DNA of 64,000 nucleotides, from positions 62,001 to 126,000 of IMG/VR virus record IMGVR_UViG_3300031957_002411; one strand, given 5' to 3'. Source of the stretch: a virus. Shown piece by piece: positions 8,493 to 17,917 of the stretch (positions within the stretch are counted from its first letter, which is position 1; each line of letters begins with the position of its first letter). The notes beneath the pieces are model-generated. The model made no database searches. It worked only from the letters and a program-made list of their open reading frames with translations, and was not told where the DNA came from. The translations under genes were made by a program, and so were the position numbers.

Positions 8493-8543
8493 GTCTACGT
8501 ATTATTATACACGAAAATTAGCTAACAGTAAGGTCTACGTATT
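8493..8543. repeat. 11-bp direct repeat flanking a promoter-like motif
   Basis: GTCTACGTATT occurs at 8493-8503 and again at 8533-8543, 40 bases apart. The second copy lies in the 3' end of the 1140-residue structural gene and the first in the leader of the following gene. The promoter-like motif lies between them. It may reflect a local duplication or a protein-binding pair. Confidence 0.5.
8503..8517 (-). promoter_or_regulatory. Promoter-like motif, T-run plus GTGTATAATA
   Basis: On the minus strand the sequence reads TTTTCGTGTATAATA, which contains a -10-like TATAAT, 36 bases upstream of the start codon at 8470. No TTGACA-like -35 is visible. Related copies occur upstream of four other late genes (start codons at 38786, 44866, 55522 and 58630), which supports a phage promoter. 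Confidence 0.6.
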
Positions 8544-11500
8544 GAACTCTATCATAGCCCTGTATGCCATCCTCCTCGAAAGTTGTATGGGTAATGTCAT
8601 TTCTAAAGAAATAGAAGCAATCATATGCTCCGTCAGAATTTGGTGTAACTTCTACCTGAGTTTGTTTAATTGTTTGTACAGCTTCTGTCCCCGGCCCATT
8701 TGCGTTGGTGCTAGGCCCATCTGTTAGCCTGTAAAAGCCATGATATCTGGGTGCGTATAAGATATCGACTTTTTCATAAACAATACCTTGTTTGGCGACT
8801 ATTGTGGCAGAACTGCCATTCTCGTTGGTAATTGAAAACTCAAATCCCGGTTGAAACTTGGTTCCTCCTCTAAAATCTTCTGGCATAAATCCCTCGCCTC
8901 TCATTTCATTTTGTGTTCCATCTGGAGCTGGTTCTAGGGCAAACCTTGGTTTGGTAGCCGCTCCGTTTGCACCCGGAGTTACTGTAACCTTAACGCCATT
9001 TGGTCCTTGAAATACTTCATCACCAGCGAAAGATTCGCCAGCAATAGGATCTCCTCTTATTTCTATGCCTTCATCAGAGATAAACGTATTATCAAGAATT
9101 TCTAGAGAATCAAGTCCAATTACACGTTTTTTAGAAACAAAACCACCTCTTGTATTAATCCCGTCAGTATCAAGAAACTCACCACCAGTGAGTAACTGAC
9201 CTCTAGCAACAGTGTCTACATTCCAGTATTCCACTGGACGAACTAATTCAATACCGCTTCCTATCACAGCACCCGCACTAAGATCTCTTCCGCTGCTGTA
9301 TCCTGTTGGAACTCGAAAATCAGTATTGTAAGCTGCTTCATCTATGAGTACTATTCTTCCTTCTACATCTTCAGCTGTTGTTTGTTGAGCGTAATTTATT
9401 GCACCCGCACTTGCTTGACCAGCTTCGACTGAACCATCGTCTGATTGAAATACTTTAAAATATAATTCAGTGGTTGTAGCAACAGTGCCTTTAGTTCCAC
9501 CTGCAAAATGTAAAACAGCGAAAAAAGGAGCAATAAAAACTGTCTGTTCGCGTGGGTGATAGTCAAAAACCCTAACGTACAAAGCCGTATCACCAAATTG
9601 ACTTAAATCTGGATCTGAAGTTCCAACACCCCAAGATGAAGATCTTTGACCAAGCCTATTCCCACCGCTTGAAAAGAGACCAACCACTGATCTCATAAAT
9701 GACTGAACTGCACTTTGAGCAACATTAGTGTCAGCAGCTGAGAATGCACCAAAAAATCCACCAGCAGAAAAATTAATAGTCCCACCACTACTTCTACCCA
9801 CTGTATTTTTAGCTGTGATGATTCCATAAACTTCAGCCCCATCACCGTCATCACCATATCCAGCTGTTGATGAAAAAGCACCTATGGCATGAGCGGTTTG
9901 CTTGATTGCACCCGGATGATGATTATAAAGATCATAAGCAACAGTTGTGTAACCTCCACCTGTCGGCTCTCCGACATATGGATTACCTCTGGTTAGAGCA
10001 TCCCCTAATCCCATGTTTGCCGGAATTGGAACCACGGGTGGAAAAGGTATGATAATCTCTGTCCTGCCTGCATATTCATTTCTCATCCTACGAAATTGTC
10101 TTGGTCCGTAAGTAAGATTAGGTGCGCCTTCATATGGCTTTTGCGAGTCCGGCCCTTCAGTTGATAAGTCATCCATAGCAGCCATCGCACTTGTCAAGGC
10201 TGTAAATTGAACTTTAGAAGGGTTCAACGGCGGTAGACTATTTGTCGCTCCGTTTTCAAAATATCTATAATTATAATGCCCACCATTAAGTACATTAGTA
10301 AAGTCATTATTATTTACAGCTAGAGCAATATCATAATAACTTTCAACTGGTGATTCAAAAGAATTAACAGCTATTTCAGCAGGAATTTGTCTTCTATCAC
10401 GTACATCATTTAGATTAGAAGCAGCTACACCCACAGCCGTTTCTACAGCAGCAGTTGCAGATGTAACTTGTTTTATAGCTCCAGCATCATCTGCTACAAA
10501 AGTTTTTCTATGACCGTTAGGAAACACCGGCCCCCAAAAGAATGGATATTCACTGTTAAGGTAAAATCCCTCAAATTGACCCGTACTGACCTGTATGTTA
10601 GGTGGAGGTAATGACAAATTAATAGCTATATAATCAGCACCCAATTTATATTGATCAAAAATACTACTTTGAATTATTCTACTGTTAATAGTAAAGTTGC
10701 TTGCATCAATATATGTTGGAGCCTCTGAAAAATTTGGATTACCTTTCTGATAATATCTACTTCTTACAGTCTCTTCAATGTCTAAAAATCCCAAAGGTCC
10801 AAAAGCTCGGTGTTGAGCATTCTCTTCATAGTCATTCATAAAATACGTTGCGGCACTAGCTATGAACTTAGCAAACTGCCAATTGGATCTAATAACATTT
10901 TCTTCAGGAACTGGCTCTGGCTTTTCTCCCATATCGCCAACAATCCATTCGCCACCAATCCAATGACAAAAAACTCTTTCCCCAGCGGCATATTCTCTTG
11001 GACCTCTATTTATAACTCTAATTTTTTCTGGTGTTACATTTCCATCACAGTCAACCATATTAGGTCCAAACATATGTGGATTTCCTTGCTCAATAGAAAG
11101 AGGCATGGCTAAAGCACTAGTATATCCTGATTCATTTTTAGAATTACTCGTATCATAATAACTACTAGAACTAATCGAATCAGCTTGATCACTAGTCAGC
11201 TCATTAGCATTAATGTCAGCAGAGTCTAGAGCTTCTAATAACTTAGCTATCAGGCTGGATGGATACTCCCAAGTACCAGTGGTTTGATCATAGTAAAATC
11301 TAGTTGGAGCAACAACAGCATCGCCGGGACGAACATCATCGCTAGGCTTACTTTGTTTGTAGTTTCCCATGCCAGCATTTCTAGTAGCCGACAAGGAATA
11401 AGGAGTGCCAGCTGGAGTTTTTGGAACATCAGCAAAAACAGGTACACCTTGGTTTGCAATTACTCTCTCTCTTTTTAATTGTCCAGCATCTCCAATTCTT

Positions 11501-11940
11501 ACTGTAAATGTGCCAGTGGTTGCACTTTCCTCTAAAGAATTTTGTATCTGTCTTATCTTTCTTAGTTGCGCTGGTGGCTGATCTGTGTCTGTGTCATCAA
11601 TATTATCTTCATACCATAGAAGAATATTTTCTAATTCACTAATACTTATACTGGCATCTTCATATTTTTTAGTTGAATTATTAAATCTTTGATATTCAAA
11701 ATTACCAACTCCACCGACTGCACTCATAATACCTTCTAAAGTAAAATCTGATATAGCTTCATAGCCATTATCTGTTAAGCCAGTATTTATGTTTTGTTGA
11801 TGAAATGTATTTCCTTGTATCGTGTCTAAATCAAACAAAGTAAATGATGCAAGACCACCCCAAGTAAGTGCTTCATTATCAGTCGTAAAAACGTGTTGTG
11901 CTTTTTTGTTAGCTTGAAATTGTCCTCTAAACAGCGCCAT
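8518..11940 (-). CDS. Large virion structural protein, tail-tip region
   Basis: A protein of 1140 residues. I chose the ATG at 11940 (MALFRGQFQANKK) because GGAGG lies five bases upstream; the ATG immediately before would leave only two, and a farther in-frame ATG at 12000 lies deep inside the upstream gene. It overlaps the upstream gene by 14 bases. The sequence is rich in Gly, Asn, Thr and aromatic residues without signal peptide or coiled coil. No enzyme motif was found. Gene order (after tape measure and hub-like genes) suggests a tail-tip or receptor-binding component. Its N-terminal ALFRGQ resembles SLFRGS of the upstream 1385-residue protein, so the two may share a short attachment motif. 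Confidence 0.75.
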   Translation of the reverse strand: MALFRGQFQANKKAQHVFTTDNEALTWGGLASFTLFDLDTIQGNTFHQQNINTGLTDNGYEAISDFTLEGIMSAVGGVGNFEYQRFNNSTKKYEDASISISELENILLWYEDNIDDTDTDQPPAQLRKIRQIQNSLEESATTGTFTVRIGDAGQLKRERVIANQGVPVFADVPKTPAGTPYSLSATRNAGMGNYKQSKPSDDVRPGDAVVAPTRFYYDQTTGTWEYPSSLIAKLLEALDSADINANELTSDQADSISSSSYYDTSNSKNESGYTSALAMPLSIEQGNPHMFGPNMVDCDGNVTPEKIRVINRGPREYAAGERVFCHWIGGEWIVGDMGEKPEPVPEENVIRSNWQFAKFIASAATYFMNDYEENAQHRAFGPLGFLDIEETVRSRYYQKGNPNFSEAPTYIDASNFTINSRIIQSSIFDQYKLGADYIAINLSLPPPNIQVSTGQFEGFYLNSEYPFFWGPVFPNGHRKTFVADDAGAIKQVTSATAAVETAVGVAASNLNDVRDRRQIPAEIAVNSFESPVESYYDIALAVNNNDFTNVLNGGHYNYRYFENGATNSLPPLNPSKVQFTALTSAMAAMDDLSTEGPDSQKPYEGAPNLTYGPRQFRRMRNEYAGRTEIIIPFPPVVPIPANMGLGDALTRGNPYVGEPTGGGYTTVAYDLYNHHPGAIKQTAHAIGAFSSTAGYGDDGDGAEVYGIITAKNTVGRSSGGTINFSAGGFFGAFSAADTNVAQSAVQSFMRSVVGLFSSGGNRLGQRSSSWGVGTSDPDLSQFGDTALYVRVFDYHPREQTVFIAPFFAVLHFAGGTKGTVATTTELYFKVFQSDDGSVEAGQASAGAINYAQQTTAEDVEGRIVLIDEAAYNTDFRVPTGYSSGRDLSAGAVIGSGIELVRPVEYWNVDTVARGQLLTGGEFLDTDGINTRGGFVSKKRVIGLDSLEILDNTFISDEGIEIRGDPIAGESFAGDEVFQGPNGVKVTVTPGANGAATKPRFALEPAPDGTQNEMRGEGFMPEDFRGGTKFQPGFEFSITNENGSSATIVAKQGIVYEKVDILYAPRYHGFYRLTDGPSTNANGPGTEAVQTIKQTQVEVTPNSDGAYDCFYFFRNDITHTTFEEDGIQGYDRVQYVDLTVS

Positions 11941-14900
11941 CATTTCCTCCTTTATTTTGAGATTGTCCCCAAGTTGCAATTTTTGAACTTGGTATACCAT
12001 CTTCTTTAAAATATAAATCCCTAGATGCTCTTTGACTTGGCATCTCTTGTGATGTCATATTGGGATGTCCCGGTTCTAAAGATGTGGGAACTCTACCTTG
12101 CCCCACTGTGTTTGAAGCAGTATTGTATCCTGCCTGATTCATAAGCCCAAAATTTCCTTGAAATTCCTGAGCTGCGTCATTTAGCTGCTCATCTGAAAGT
12201 ATTGATCCTTTAACTTCAACATTCGTTGAATTAACAATATTACTACTATTTCCAAAATTATCTGGACCGGCCTGAAAACCTCCCGGCCTGTAGTTCTCTA
12301 ATTGTGGCATGATAGTAATTATTTCATGTCTTGGTGCATTTCTAGAAGATTGGTCTCCCCCACCAGCAGAATTAATTGACCTTAAAGCACCTCCTAGAGA
12401 ATTATAAAGAGCGGTTATGTTTACGTTGCCAGACTGTCCTTTACCAAAGCCTTTTCTCAGCTGTGCATTTCTCTCGTCTTGAATTCTTTGCTGCTGCCTT
12501 GTTATTCTTGCAATATTTCCTTCTCTTTGTTTTTGTAATTTTCCAAACTTCATTGTGTATAAAGAAAGTTGATATTCTGTATTAATTCCATTTGCTCCAA
12601 CATTAACAGTAATATTAGATACCAAAGGACCATTTGCAGAAATAGCTCTACCTAGAAAAACACCACCGAAAGGAACACCAGCAACCTGAAATGCACCGCG
12701 ACCAGATGTTAATAAAGCTCCAGTTGTTAATCCAGCTTTAATGTTTCCAGCTGCATTCATGCCAGCGTATCCATTAAAGTTCCAAGGCGCTAAATTTTCG
12801 TCCTGACTAAATTCTATTTTTCCTCCACCATTTTGAGTTGCCCAAGGTCCATAAGTCCTGTCTCTGGATAAGAATGGGATAGCCACAACGTCTGGATAAA
12901 CCGGAGAACCGGGAACGAATTGCTTACTTACTTCAGTGAAACCTTGATTTTCTCTTACCTTATTTATAGCTTGAATAAGACCTTCGCCCAAAGGTGGAGT
13001 TGCGTATTCTCTTGTTAAATTAGTTGGTGTGCCTCTAAGGGCTGGTCTATTAAAACCACATAAACCTCTCACAACATCTGCTCCAAGAAAATGCTTTATA
13101 AGTAAAGTATTACCAGCTTGCAGTGGGCCATCTCTAAGTCTAGAATCTATAGATGGTTCTGCCCTATTAGGCAAAGTTATCAAACAGTAAATATGATTTG
13201 TATCTGGGAAAAATACAGTAATACCATTTTCAGTAGTAGCGTCATAGTGAACGACATCACATGCAGCACCAGCTCTCTGCAATGGGATTGGCTGTGCATA
13301 TGAATATCCAATTGCATTCTCATATTCACAAGTATCAGGATTAAATATTTTCTTTTCAGGAGATATGGTCCAATTAAAATTAACATGTTGCCCATAAACT
13401 TTAAGTTTTTGCTGTGAAGTTTGGGGAGCCATATAAAATTCTTCATCCACAGTGGCTTTTACAAAAGCTACTTGTGCTGCTAAATTACTACCCGGAGCTA
13501 GAGCCTCTTGCCCATCACTTAAATTATCCAAACTATAGCTAAGATCAGGAACTGAAAAGCCAGCCTGATTAACTTGAAGACTAATTGTATCTGGACTAAA
13601 TGATTTAAATAACAAATGTTGAGAATGATCAAATCTAACGTATGCAGATGTTCTGTTGTTTCCAAGATCAAATAATGTAAAATCTGCTGGAGCCAAACCT
13701 TGGAAGATATGCAAAGCTTGATCTCCATCTCCACCATTATTGTTTAATAAGTCAGACTCATAATAACCACCTTGAGTCGATGGAGTATAGTTAAATTCAA
13801 ACTGCTTAGTAAGTGGGTTAAAATTATGTTCCAATGCTCCTACATAATCACCCGCATCTCCTAAAATTGCATCTTGCACATCAGGTCTTTGATATCCACC
13901 TGTAGTAATGTTTCTAGGTGGAAAACCAAAAGGTCCATTTGCAATATTTCCTCTATTATCTCTCGTTATAGTTTTATCATAGTATAGATTAACTTTTTGA
14001 GGAACTTTAACCAAAAACTTTTTACCTAAACACTCTTCAGCTACGCCTTTAACAAAATCAAAAACTTTTTTAGCATTTTCAAATCCTTGTTTTTCTAATG
14101 TTTGTGACACGCGAATGACATTTGCTAGTCTTCCTCTCTTATTTTGATTTACACGTTTCAATCCTTTTATCAAACGTTCCTTTTCTATAGTTGACAAGTC
14201 AGTTCCGAGTTGGTCTTCTAAAGTGCCATCTTTAATATCTTCAATAATCATTCCCATAGTTTCTGCTTCTTGTTCAACAGCTTGAACAGCAGCATTACCA
14301 ATAGATAGTGCAGAAGATGATGGCAAACCTATTGCCGTAGCTCTACCATAATATAGAGGATATCCATAATTAGGATTACAACCTACATTGCTTCCGTCGT
14401 TGGGCCAAACAGATCTGGGAACAGTAACTGCATAATTATTAGAAATTCTAGGATGATGTTGAACTGCTAGGCCAATTGGAGGTGTTGCCTGAAGCGCTGC
14501 TCCTTCTTCTACATCATTTGCTTCAGTACTTTCCATATAAACATTATCATAATCAATTAAAAATTCTGACCACCTTTTAAAACCAGCTAAAGCAGATCTA
14601 AGCTCTAACTCAGTTGTCACATAGAAATTTCCAACGCCTATAGCATTTAAAGAAGTGGCATCTAACATAATCTGTTGATATGCTCCAATACCCTTCGGTA
14701 AAGCAACAATTTTTGAATTTTTAGAATCAGCACCTACTTTTCTAGGAAGTGTTCCAAAGTAAGGTAGGATCTGATACGATAGCGATTCTTCTAAAGTGTA
14801 CCTTTTTGCCCAAGCTGGATTTCTATCAGAATAACCATGAAAATAATACATCTCTACTTCATTAGCGCCAACGACAAATTTATCGGTAGTAACAGTAGTT

Positions 14901-16084
14901 AATTCTTTTCCAAGACTTTTTGACGTTATATTGGTTCCTGTTGGAAGTGCATCTAGGTAATCTTGAAGTGCGTTAGCGCTTTGAGCTTGTGATCTATCTA
15001 TTCCATCAACCCTTATTATGCCATGTAAAGCACCATCGCCAGTTTGATTAGCGAATCTTTGTTCTAAAAAGTTAGATGCAGGGTGATTAGTTATGGGCAA
15101 CAGGGTAACAAACAGTTCTGTATTTGAAACCTCACAAACTTCTAAACATAAATCAAGCAAAGTCATTTGATCATAATCAATAAAATATAAATCATCTAAT
15201 GCTGGCAGTCCAGAAAGGTCTACCATGTAATTATAGCCTCTAAACTTTATAAATCCCCCAAAACCAGCTTCATCATAAAGTGCAGGAATATCTCCAAAAA
15301 AACCTGTAAGAGCATTGATTGCCTGAACAACTCTGAAGAATGGTATACCTTGTGGGCATCTCCTAGAAAAACCAGTGCCTGTTATTGGAAAACCTTTAAC
15401 TCCACCTCCAAATTCTAGAGATTGTTGGACATTAAGAGCTAGTTCTCCGAACATATCACTTCCACCCGGAAAAAGACTCTTTGTGAAAAGACCAAATGGT
15501 AGAAAATCGTCAGGCGTATTAAACTCTAAAAATCCGTATATATTAAGTAAATTATCGTTATTAAATGTAGAGCCAGCATAACTATTTAAAATAAGAGAAA
15601 CATTCGATAAAACTTCTCTGGGGTCTGTTAACTGACAAGAAATACTTGGATTACCACCAATGTCTCTCGACTCGTTAATAGCCTGTAGAATACCGCCAAA
15701 ACAAAAATGATTGTTACCACCAGCAACTTCATTTCCATAGATATTATTAAATACATTTATGTATGAAGTTGGTATATCGCTTTGCTTGTCACCAAATAAG
15801 AAGAAAAGAGGAGCGCCCGGACTTGGTGGATCAAAATTATCACCTACTAACACTTCGCCAGTAACTGGATCTTCATGTTCAAAATATTCATCAGGAGTTA
15901 AGTTTACACTAAGAGTAGATGGACTATCACCAAAGCCTGCTGTGCAAGTAAAATCCTTAATCGTTGTGTTTAAAAAAGTTTGTTGTTCATAAGCTGGCAC
16001 GAGCGTGGTAGATGGTTGAAAATACTTTTTAAGTTTTTCACCATTTCCAGTGTTACCATCACTTCCTCTAAATAAACTAGACAT
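11927..16084 (-). CDS. Large tail-tip or hub-like virion protein
   Basis: A 1385-residue protein with a strong ribosome site (TAAGGAGC). Near residues 40-130 it has the order TCTAGFGDSPSTLSVNL, then HFCFGGILQAINESRD, then a Cys-x-Leu-x-Asp-Pro segment. This recalls phage tail hub and baseplate proteins, in which a beta domain with an 'F-x-GxL' strand is followed by a membrane- or tube-facing domain; the similarity is loose. Around residue 300 the stretch YDQMTLLDLCLEVCEVS looks like the helix of such hub domains. The C-terminal 200 residues contain a basic helix with QKQREGNIARITRQQQRIQ. It probably closes the tail tube below the tape measure. It overlaps genes on both sides. Confidence 0.68.
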   Translation of the reverse strand: MSSLFRGSDGNTGNGEKLKKYFQPSTTLVPAYEQQTFLNTTIKDFTCTAGFGDSPSTLSVNLTPDEYFEHEDPVTGEVLVGDNFDPPSPGAPLFFLFGDKQSDIPTSYINVFNNIYGNEVAGGNNHFCFGGILQAINESRDIGGNPSISCQLTDPREVLSNVSLILNSYAGSTFNNDNLLNIYGFLEFNTPDDFLPFGLFTKSLFPGGSDMFGELALNVQQSLEFGGGVKGFPITGTGFSRRCPQGIPFFRVVQAINALTGFFGDIPALYDEAGFGGFIKFRGYNYMVDLSGLPALDDLYFIDYDQMTLLDLCLEVCEVSNTELFVTLLPITNHPASNFLEQRFANQTGDGALHGIIRVDGIDRSQAQSANALQDYLDALPTGTNITSKSLGKELTTVTTDKFVVGANEVEMYYFHGYSDRNPAWAKRYTLEESLSYQILPYFGTLPRKVGADSKNSKIVALPKGIGAYQQIMLDATSLNAIGVGNFYVTTELELRSALAGFKRWSEFLIDYDNVYMESTEANDVEEGAALQATPPIGLAVQHHPRISNNYAVTVPRSVWPNDGSNVGCNPNYGYPLYYGRATAIGLPSSSALSIGNAAVQAVEQEAETMGMIIEDIKDGTLEDQLGTDLSTIEKERLIKGLKRVNQNKRGRLANVIRVSQTLEKQGFENAKKVFDFVKGVAEECLGKKFLVKVPQKVNLYYDKTITRDNRGNIANGPFGFPPRNITTGGYQRPDVQDAILGDAGDYVGALEHNFNPLTKQFEFNYTPSTQGGYYESDLLNNNGGDGDQALHIFQGLAPADFTLFDLGNNRTSAYVRFDHSQHLLFKSFSPDTISLQVNQAGFSVPDLSYSLDNLSDGQEALAPGSNLAAQVAFVKATVDEEFYMAPQTSQQKLKVYGQHVNFNWTISPEKKIFNPDTCEYENAIGYSYAQPIPLQRAGAACDVVHYDATTENGITVFFPDTNHIYCLITLPNRAEPSIDSRLRDGPLQAGNTLLIKHFLGADVVRGLCGFNRPALRGTPTNLTREYATPPLGEGLIQAINKVRENQGFTEVSKQFVPGSPVYPDVVAIPFLSRDRTYGPWATQNGGGKIEFSQDENLAPWNFNGYAGMNAAGNIKAGLTTGALLTSGRGAFQVAGVPFGGVFLGRAISANGPLVSNITVNVGANGINTEYQLSLYTMKFGKLQKQREGNIARITRQQQRIQDERNAQLRKGFGKGQSGNVNITALYNSLGGALRSINSAGGGDQSSRNAPRHEIITIMPQLENYRPGGFQAGPDNFGNSSNIVNSTNVEVKGSILSDEQLNDAAQEFQGNFGLMNQAGYNTASNTVGQGRVPTSLEPGHPNMTSQEMPSQRASRDLYFKEDGIPSSKIATWGQSQNKGGNDGAV

Positions 16085-16418
16085 TTTTATCGCTCCTTAA
16101 TTTATATCCTACAGTTCCTTCGTTTGTAGGAAAAATACCAAGTACAGCATTTGACGTTGCTGAAGCTGGCCCACGATTGGTTGATATTGCGCTAACTTCA
16201 GTAACTACACCACCAATTACTTCGTGAGCAGCAAGTAATCCGTAATACGAGCTGTTTGCTTCACCAGAACTAACTATACCATCATCAAAAATATTAGTGC
16301 CTTTAAAACCACCGTTTAAACCTCTGTTGTATCTGCTATTTACACTGTGTGCAGGATCATCAAAATAATTACCTTTTGATGGATAAGCTAAAAGACCGCT
16401 TGGGCTAGGTAATGACAT
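16077..16418 (-). CDS. Small virion-associated protein of unknown function
   Basis: A 113-residue Gly/Ser/Asn-rich protein without recognisable domain, lying between two large tail proteins and overlapping the 1385-residue gene by 8 bases. The ribosome site is AAGGTG, ending seven bases before the ATG. Neutral, soluble and short, it could be a minor tail-tip component or assembly factor. Confidence 0.65.
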   Translation of the reverse strand: MSLPSPSGLLAYPSKGNYFDDPAHSVNSRYNRGLNGGFKGTNIFDDGIVSSGEANSSYYGLLAAHEVIGGVVTEVSAISTNRGPASATSNAVLGIFPTNEGTVGYKLRSDKNV

Positions 16419-16429
16419 AATTATACACC

Positions 16430-17896
16430 TTAATCAGATAATTCATAAGTCCAACTACAGTTCAAGCTATAAGCGCCTGTTTTTGGATTCCAAGTTTCTT
16501 GAGGAGCATTCACAAAGTATTTCCTTACATTACTTTCTTGTGATGGAGATAAATCATTTACTATTCTTGATATTTCAGTAGCAAAAGGCGCAACTAAACT
16601 GGGCTTGGTTAGAAGTAAGTCAGATCTACTATCACCATAACCAAGTCTGCTAGGATCAACTACGAACTCGATACTTAAACTTCTAGTAAATTCAGTTCTA
16701 GTTCCCATGCCCTGAAGTATAGGTCCAGTACCTCTACCTATAATTGGTATCACACTAAATACATCTCCGGGGTACGTATCATTGATAGTAATATTTTCAG
16801 TTAATACTCCATCAAAAATATTAACTGGTCTATTGTCAAAACTTATGTTATAACTAACAGTACCCTCATCAGGATTAAATGCTGCACTAACTGATTTTGG
16901 TTGACTATTCATGCTGTGTTCTGTAGCACCGTTCGCCCTTGTGTACAAATGAGAAGCAGTGCCAAAATCGCCATTATTAGACAAACTTAGCCATTCAGTT
17001 CTAGCATTATCATCTGCATTACTACCTGTGCCATCAGTTGTTGTGTCAAATCCACGTATGTTTCCATCTATAGAAACTTCAGTAAATCCTCCTGTACTAG
17101 AAGATGTATTTACAGTAAAGGACTCATGATGCTTGTTGCCAGAAGGTCCAATAAGCCAAGTATCTGAAATAGTATAACTACCAGCAGCTACATCAATACT
17201 TTGTGACCTTCTATGTTTATAAGAAGCATAGCCTTCTAGTTCTAGTAGACCAGCTTCTAAACCACCGTCTGGATAAGCAGCAGCAGAAGTAGCATCATAA
17301 CCCGCATTGGTAAGATATGTTTTAGCGTTGTACCATGCCGCACATGAACCAGCAGGATCACCAGTAGTAGAATCATCTACATCAGCATTTTCTCTGCCAA
17401 CCGCAGTAACGTTTCTCGTCACTGTGTAATACTTTATATTTTCCCCATAAGTATTATCTTGTTCTACACTGTAATCTTCGCCAAAAGATTCTATTTTACC
17501 TGCACCACCATCACCACAAGCTTCAGCGGTAGCGTCTCTACTATAAGCTATTAGATTTACTGTGTAGGGTGCGTGGTTAATGTATACACCCTCTCCAAAA
17601 CTTATATCCAAAAGTCTACATTGAAATTCTTGATTTCCAACTTCTAGCTTTACCCACTCTTTATCAACAAAGTGACTTTCAATACCCTGCTGCGAACTAA
17701 GTATAACATTTAATCTAGAAGAAGGGACTTCTGCTTCATCTGAGCCTCCACCAGATATATCAACAACAAAACCAGTTAATGTTATATTATATACTTTAGT
17801 AAACCTAGCCGTTTTATTTCTGTCTTGGGATACAGATATGCTGACAAACGGTGCTGGTATTATGTCGCTACCTTCAACTTTTACTACTGATGCCAT
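16430..17896 (-). CDS. Virion structural protein, tail-tip region
   Basis: A 488-residue, beta-rich protein with AAAGGAAA upstream of the ATG. The N-terminal 130 residues (VYNITLTGFVVDI, then CRLLDISFGEGVYINHAPY and a YTVNLIAY-type strand) resemble the beta-sandwich of tail-tip adaptor proteins such as distal tail proteins, but only loosely. The C-terminal part has further strands (GTVSYNISFDNRPVNIFDG) that look like a second sandwich. It follows the 3961-residue gene by 21 bases. Role in the tail tip is inferred from gene order. Confidence 0.68.
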   Translation of the reverse strand: MASVVKVEGSDIIPAPFVSISVSQDRNKTARFTKVYNITLTGFVVDISGGGSDEAEVPSSRLNVILSSQQGIESHFVDKEWVKLEVGNQEFQCRLLDISFGEGVYINHAPYTVNLIAYSRDATAEACGDGGAGKIESFGEDYSVEQDNTYGENIKYYTVTRNVTAVGRENADVDDSTTGDPAGSCAAWYNAKTYLTNAGYDATSAAAYPDGGLEAGLLELEGYASYKHRRSQSIDVAAGSYTISDTWLIGPSGNKHHESFTVNTSSSTGGFTEVSIDGNIRGFDTTTDGTGSNADDNARTEWLSLSNNGDFGTASHLYTRANGATEHSMNSQPKSVSAAFNPDEGTVSYNISFDNRPVNIFDGVLTENITINDTYPGDVFSVIPIIGRGTGPILQGMGTRTEFTRSLSIEFVVDPSRLGYGDSRSDLLLTKPSLVAPFATEISRIVNDLSPSQESNVRKYFVNAPQETWNPKTGAYSLNCSWTYELSD

Positions 17897-17917
17897 GATT
17901 ATTTCCTTTGTATGCTA

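Noticed and set aside
16420-16428. GTGTATAATT next to the start at 16418 as another late promoter
   Set aside because: It lies directly against the start codon with no leader and lacks the T-run; the bases AAGGTG are better explained as the ribosome site.
17575-17600. TATACAC copy inside the 488-residue gene, and a further one near 35588
   Set aside because: Both are within coding sequence, lack the preceding T-run on the minus strand and are not near a gene start.
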